Shown: piece after piece, positions 60,760-64,000 of the stretch
How the letters are laid out: each line of letters starts with the position of its first letter
Position numbering within the stretch: position 1 is the first letter of the stretch
Position numbers and translations under genes: made by a program
DNA from: Atriophallophorus winterbourni
Taxonomy: Eukaryota > Platyhelminthes > Trematoda > Plagiorchiida > Microphallidae
Direction of reading: 5' to 3'
Assembly: GCA_013407085.1 (NCBI GenBank)
Contig: JACCGJ010003097.1
Coordinates: 36,058-100,057, forward strand
DNA: 64,000 nucleotides
Notes under the pieces: generated by a model
What the model saw: only the letters and a program-made list of their open reading frames with translations
What the model was told of the DNA's origin: nothing
Database searches by the model: none

Positions 60760-61150
60760 AGTCTACTTGAATGTTGTAACATTCAGTAATATAAACAAAG
60801 AATTAGCAACTGTTGCGGAATTTGGGGTGAACTTGGAATAATATTGCAGCACTCCCATTATCGATCGAATTTCACTGGCAGAATTCGGTGAATTGGTTTC
60901 CACTAGTTGTTTAAAACGATTTTGATGTGGACTGAGTTCAATGGAAAAGACGATATCAAATGCAGTCGATTTCCTCAACAGAAATTATGCATTTATGTGG
61001 AATTTATTTCAAGTTATGATATTTTAAAATAGCAAAGCATAGGTAACATGCGTGGTTATGAACAGAATTAGATGGTACATGAATAATAAAGTCGTCTTGA
61101 AAAACTTCAAAACCAGAAGGTCATAACGAATTTTGTTCATCACATCTTAA
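60760..61150 (-). mobile_element. Gypsy-type LTR retrotransposon RT remnant
   Basis: The minus strand reads GFEVFQDDFIIHV (near 61110), then KCIISVEEIDCI, and SPNSASEIRSIMGVLQYYSK followed by FTPNSATVANSLFILL (60978-60763). These are motifs of Ty3/Gypsy reverse transcriptases after the catalytic DD box. No LTRs or integrase are seen nearby. Stops interrupt the frame. Confidence 0.7.
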
Positions 61151-63096
61151 AATATAGCAGATGAAACAGTTACTCCAAAAGAAGTAACATATAACGGTAT
61201 AGTCCAAATGGTGTGTTAATGGTTATAGCTGATGTTTCAGCAAATGGTATCCTTAAACTGGCATCGTTTTGACCAATTTTCGAGTTGTACAACTGCGCTT
61301 CATCAGTCAACTATCCGGTATCTCAATTTGTAATCACCAAAAACATGGGGAATTTGACCATTTTTTTCTATCGCCATTACCCGCTTGGAAGCTTCCACGG
61401 GAACTAGAATACCATGATCACATGGAAAATTAATTACGCTACGAAGAGGTTCCCTTAAACCACGTGGAATTTAGTGATGTTTTTTATAAATATGATCTCC
61501 AGTTCTTTCTTTGTCAGCAGGTTTTATCTTCATGGAACCTGAAAGTGATGCACGTTGACGATTTAATTATGTCAGACTTTGATGATGAACATGTAGTCAA
61601 GAATGGACTATCGATATTGGGTGAATGTAGCGCCCTGAGCCTTGGGTAGGCGGGACAGATTTCATCACGATGAATGAACAGACGACTGGTTTTGAGTTAA
61701 TGTATCTGACCGGAATAGAGCAAAATTCAACAACGGATACCAGGTGTTCGATAATATTTTGGATCGAGACATCAGATTGATGAATTCTGACCTTAGAGGC
61801 AGTTTTTTTTTAAATCAATGATATTACAGAGTCTATAGACCCAGTGTCAAATTTAAAATCTTGGTACCACAACGAATAAAAATACGTTTTCGAATATAAA
61901 AAAACGTGGATAGTAAGACTGGTAGAGATATTTGGTGTTCAATATTATTAAATCCTTGCTCGCCTTTATTCACATAACATGCCATATAACCTTGATAAAC
62001 TGATTGAATATGACCAATTTTTATCACATTGGTAATATCTATCATTACGAAATTGAATAAGGAATGAAACAAAGAAGATTTCGTCAAAATGTTGGCCACC
62101 GAAATTTTGCCTGATAAAGGTTTTTGAAAAGTAACAAGACCTGCAATTTCGGCGCGATAAAATGAAGCCTTTTTCGACCAATATATTATGGTGCTCACAT
62201 CTCCCTAACTTACACACCACAACCGGTTTCTGGCTGTACGTCGTGATTAGGAGGAAACAATAGGATCAGGTTCAGTGAGCCTTGAAACAGAGGTAAGTGG
62301 TAAACAAAGTTATAATTGGATTTGAAGCATTTGTTTCTTTTGATTACCGTTGTCCTATGAATTGACATAAATCGGATGAGCTTAATAATAATACGTTTAC
62401 TATAAAAAAATTACGATGTCACATTTAGTCCAAAATTTGCAGTCGTAGTTCCTAAAAAATCAGTTGAAAATGATATCACGACAAAAATTAATGATATTCG
62501 GATTCTGCTCGTCTTATTGATTGCAAAAATAAATACTTCGCTTGACGAGAAAATCGATTTGGTTTCACACGGGTGTAAAAATATCAAACTGATTAAAAAA
62601 AAGCATGGGATTTTCGTGAGACATGGTGTCACTATTAATTAAACTTCACTCTGTTCATGGAAAAACACAAAATAATGAACCACTCCAATCTCCAACCGAT
62701 AGGCCTGTTTGCTTTAACTCAATTTGGGTTCAAATAGCGCGTAATTTTAATTTTGGTTTGAACAATTTACACCACAGCAACAATCATCATTGCACTCCAG
62801 GTATCTTTCACAATTGATGAAATAGCGTTTCATCAACTTTGATCAAACTGACTACCAGAGGAAGCGTTTGCTCCTTGTTTGCATGACTGGCAAAAAGCCA
62901 TGCCCGGAAACCCGCTGCGGGATTCATTGTAAATTGGCGGAACAAGTACACTATCTGCCCTAATTTAGGGGTAATTAGTAACAACCGCTGCGCAGTTGTC
63001 TGATTGGGACGGAGGTTTTGAAATGAGCGATAGTGAAAAATTGAAAGCGTTCATATAAATGCAGTCACAAAGTAAGCAACAGAAAAAAATTATTTT
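61151..63096. other. Mostly unrecognised sequence
   Basis: A minus-strand frame at 61833-62198 (121 codons) has no recognised motif and lies next to the degenerate hammerhead fragment at 62.2 kb. The remainder shows only short frames. Confidence 0.4.
62205..62300 (-). mobile_element. Hammerhead element fragment, degenerate
   Basis: The minus strand has CTGTTTCAAGG, TGAACCTGATCCTATTG, a scrambled core region, then CAGCCAGAAACCGGTTGTGG and GTGTGTAAG. The GAAACCGG end and the flanking segments are in the same order as in other copies; CUGAUGA is lost. Confidence 0.4.
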
Positions 63097-63800
63097 TTTC
63101 AATTCAATTAAATTCAATTTTAATGGTCTAAAAAGCATATAGCTTTACAATAAACTGCAGAAGAAAAAGGGAACAATGAATAATATAACAAGCAAAATGG
63201 GGTTCGGTTGCTTACTGAGCAGTTCAAGAATCAGGTAAAAATCCAAAGGGCAGAAATTGTTTTCGATTAGTGGGATGACAAATGTAGATGCATGGTGTAA
63301 GATGTATAGTTTTCTTCGATGCATGGGTTTAGGGTCAAAAAGGCGTCAATACTTCTCTTGAAAATCTACTCATTTGGTAGATTATTCCAAGTAAACCAAA
63401 TTCGCATTGCGAAAAATGTCGTCTACAGTTGATTCGCGAGTGAGGGACAGTTAGAATAAATGTGTGAGCTCTTGTTTTATGCAAGCCCGGTAGATTAAAC
63501 AAGCATTGTAGAAGGTGATTTTTATTGTAAACCAAAATCAAATCGCCCCGGAGAAAACGACGACGATAATCGAATAAATTCAGGGTTTTGATTCCCTCGT
63601 TGTATGGTTTCCGGCTGAGTCCGGTGACGAGTTTGGTAGCTCGATGATATATTCTTTGTAAAGTCGCAACATCTTTTTTAAGCCATGTCGACCATGCTTG
63701 AACTTCCATCGTAGGCCTTATGTACGTAATTATATTGCAGGGAATTGTCTGTTGTGAGAACCTGTCGAAAATTCTCAGCATTTGGTATTCGATCAGCATG
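63097..63800 (-). mobile_element. CR1-like LINE 3' end with RT thumb, copy B
   Basis: The minus-strand frame 63799-63335 encodes the C-terminal part of a non-LTR reverse transcriptase (EVQAWSTWLKKDVATLQR, IYHRATKLVTGLSR, LTVPHSRINCRRHFS), as in CR1-type ORF2. The WNSLP motif that should follow is damaged by a frame change. The 3' UTR continues to about 63125, with a tail of short TTCAATT-type repeats (63097-63121). It is a dead fragment of the same family as copy A. Confidence 0.8.
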
Positions 63801-64000
63801 GTGTTAAGAAGAGTATCGCAATGAAGCTGTATAACTGTTTTTATCCGGAATAAATTTTAATGAAAATATTTTCAATAGCAAACGTTTTTTTTGCTTGCAC
63901 CTTTTCAGATTCACGTGGCTGAGATGCACTCTGTCATTGGCTTTTGCACATCATGTTTGCTGCACCGCTTAGAGTCATTCAAAATGTGAGATATTTCCTC

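Noticed and set aside
1..64000. CRISPR arrays, bacterial operons or rRNA genes
   Set aside because: None seen; splice-site structure and retrotransposon content show animal nuclear DNA.

Overview
The window is AT-rich animal DNA with long introns, few genes and many degraded retrotransposons. The repeats point to a parasitic flatworm, most likely a trematode with schistosome-like base composition: CR1-like and other non-LTR retrotransposons, a Penelope-like element, a Gypsy fragment, and short foldback elements carrying a minimal type I hammerhead ribozyme. The species is an inference; no ribosomal or mitochondrial marker is present.

The one well-supported host gene lies on the minus strand from about 25.8 to 8.3 kb. 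Seven exons (six if the short 3' end is used) join in consistent phase at plausible splice sites. The predicted protein has a disordered, cysteine-containing N-terminal half, then two PDZ domains joined with almost no linker (the arrangement of syntenin and X11/Mint proteins). It then ends either shortly after PDZ2 (551 aa) or, through a GC-AG intron, in a cysteine- and histidine-rich tail (627 aa). Its introns hold hammerhead elements, a tRNA-derived SINE-like head, a foldback element and LINE fragments.

Layout: 1-8 kb, mostly non-coding with a CR1 3' end (1.3 kb), hammerhead elements (2.4 and 7.2 kb) and one weak exon candidate (4.9 kb). 8.3-25.8 kb, the tandem-PDZ gene. 26.3-34.3 kb, minus-strand LINE remnants of at least three families, one interrupted by another. 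34.3-42.7 kb, mostly featureless, with an unidentified ORF at 37.2 kb and a striking head-to-head hammerhead element at 40.3-40.6 kb. 42.7-46.6 kb, a nearly complete but decayed CR1-like LINE. 46.6-47.1 kb, a membrane-protein ORF with local resemblance to glucose-6-phosphatase. 50.4-51.1 kb, a broken stretch resembling a class I myosin tail. 52-63.8 kb, CR1 fragments on both strands, a Penelope-like RT remnant and a Gypsy RT remnant.

The most interesting signal is the hammerhead element. Several copies share one unit that runs from one predicted self-cleavage site to the next. In the best copies a second, partial unit lies head-to-head with it, giving a long palindrome. All translations, alignments and families were judged by eye; no database search was run.
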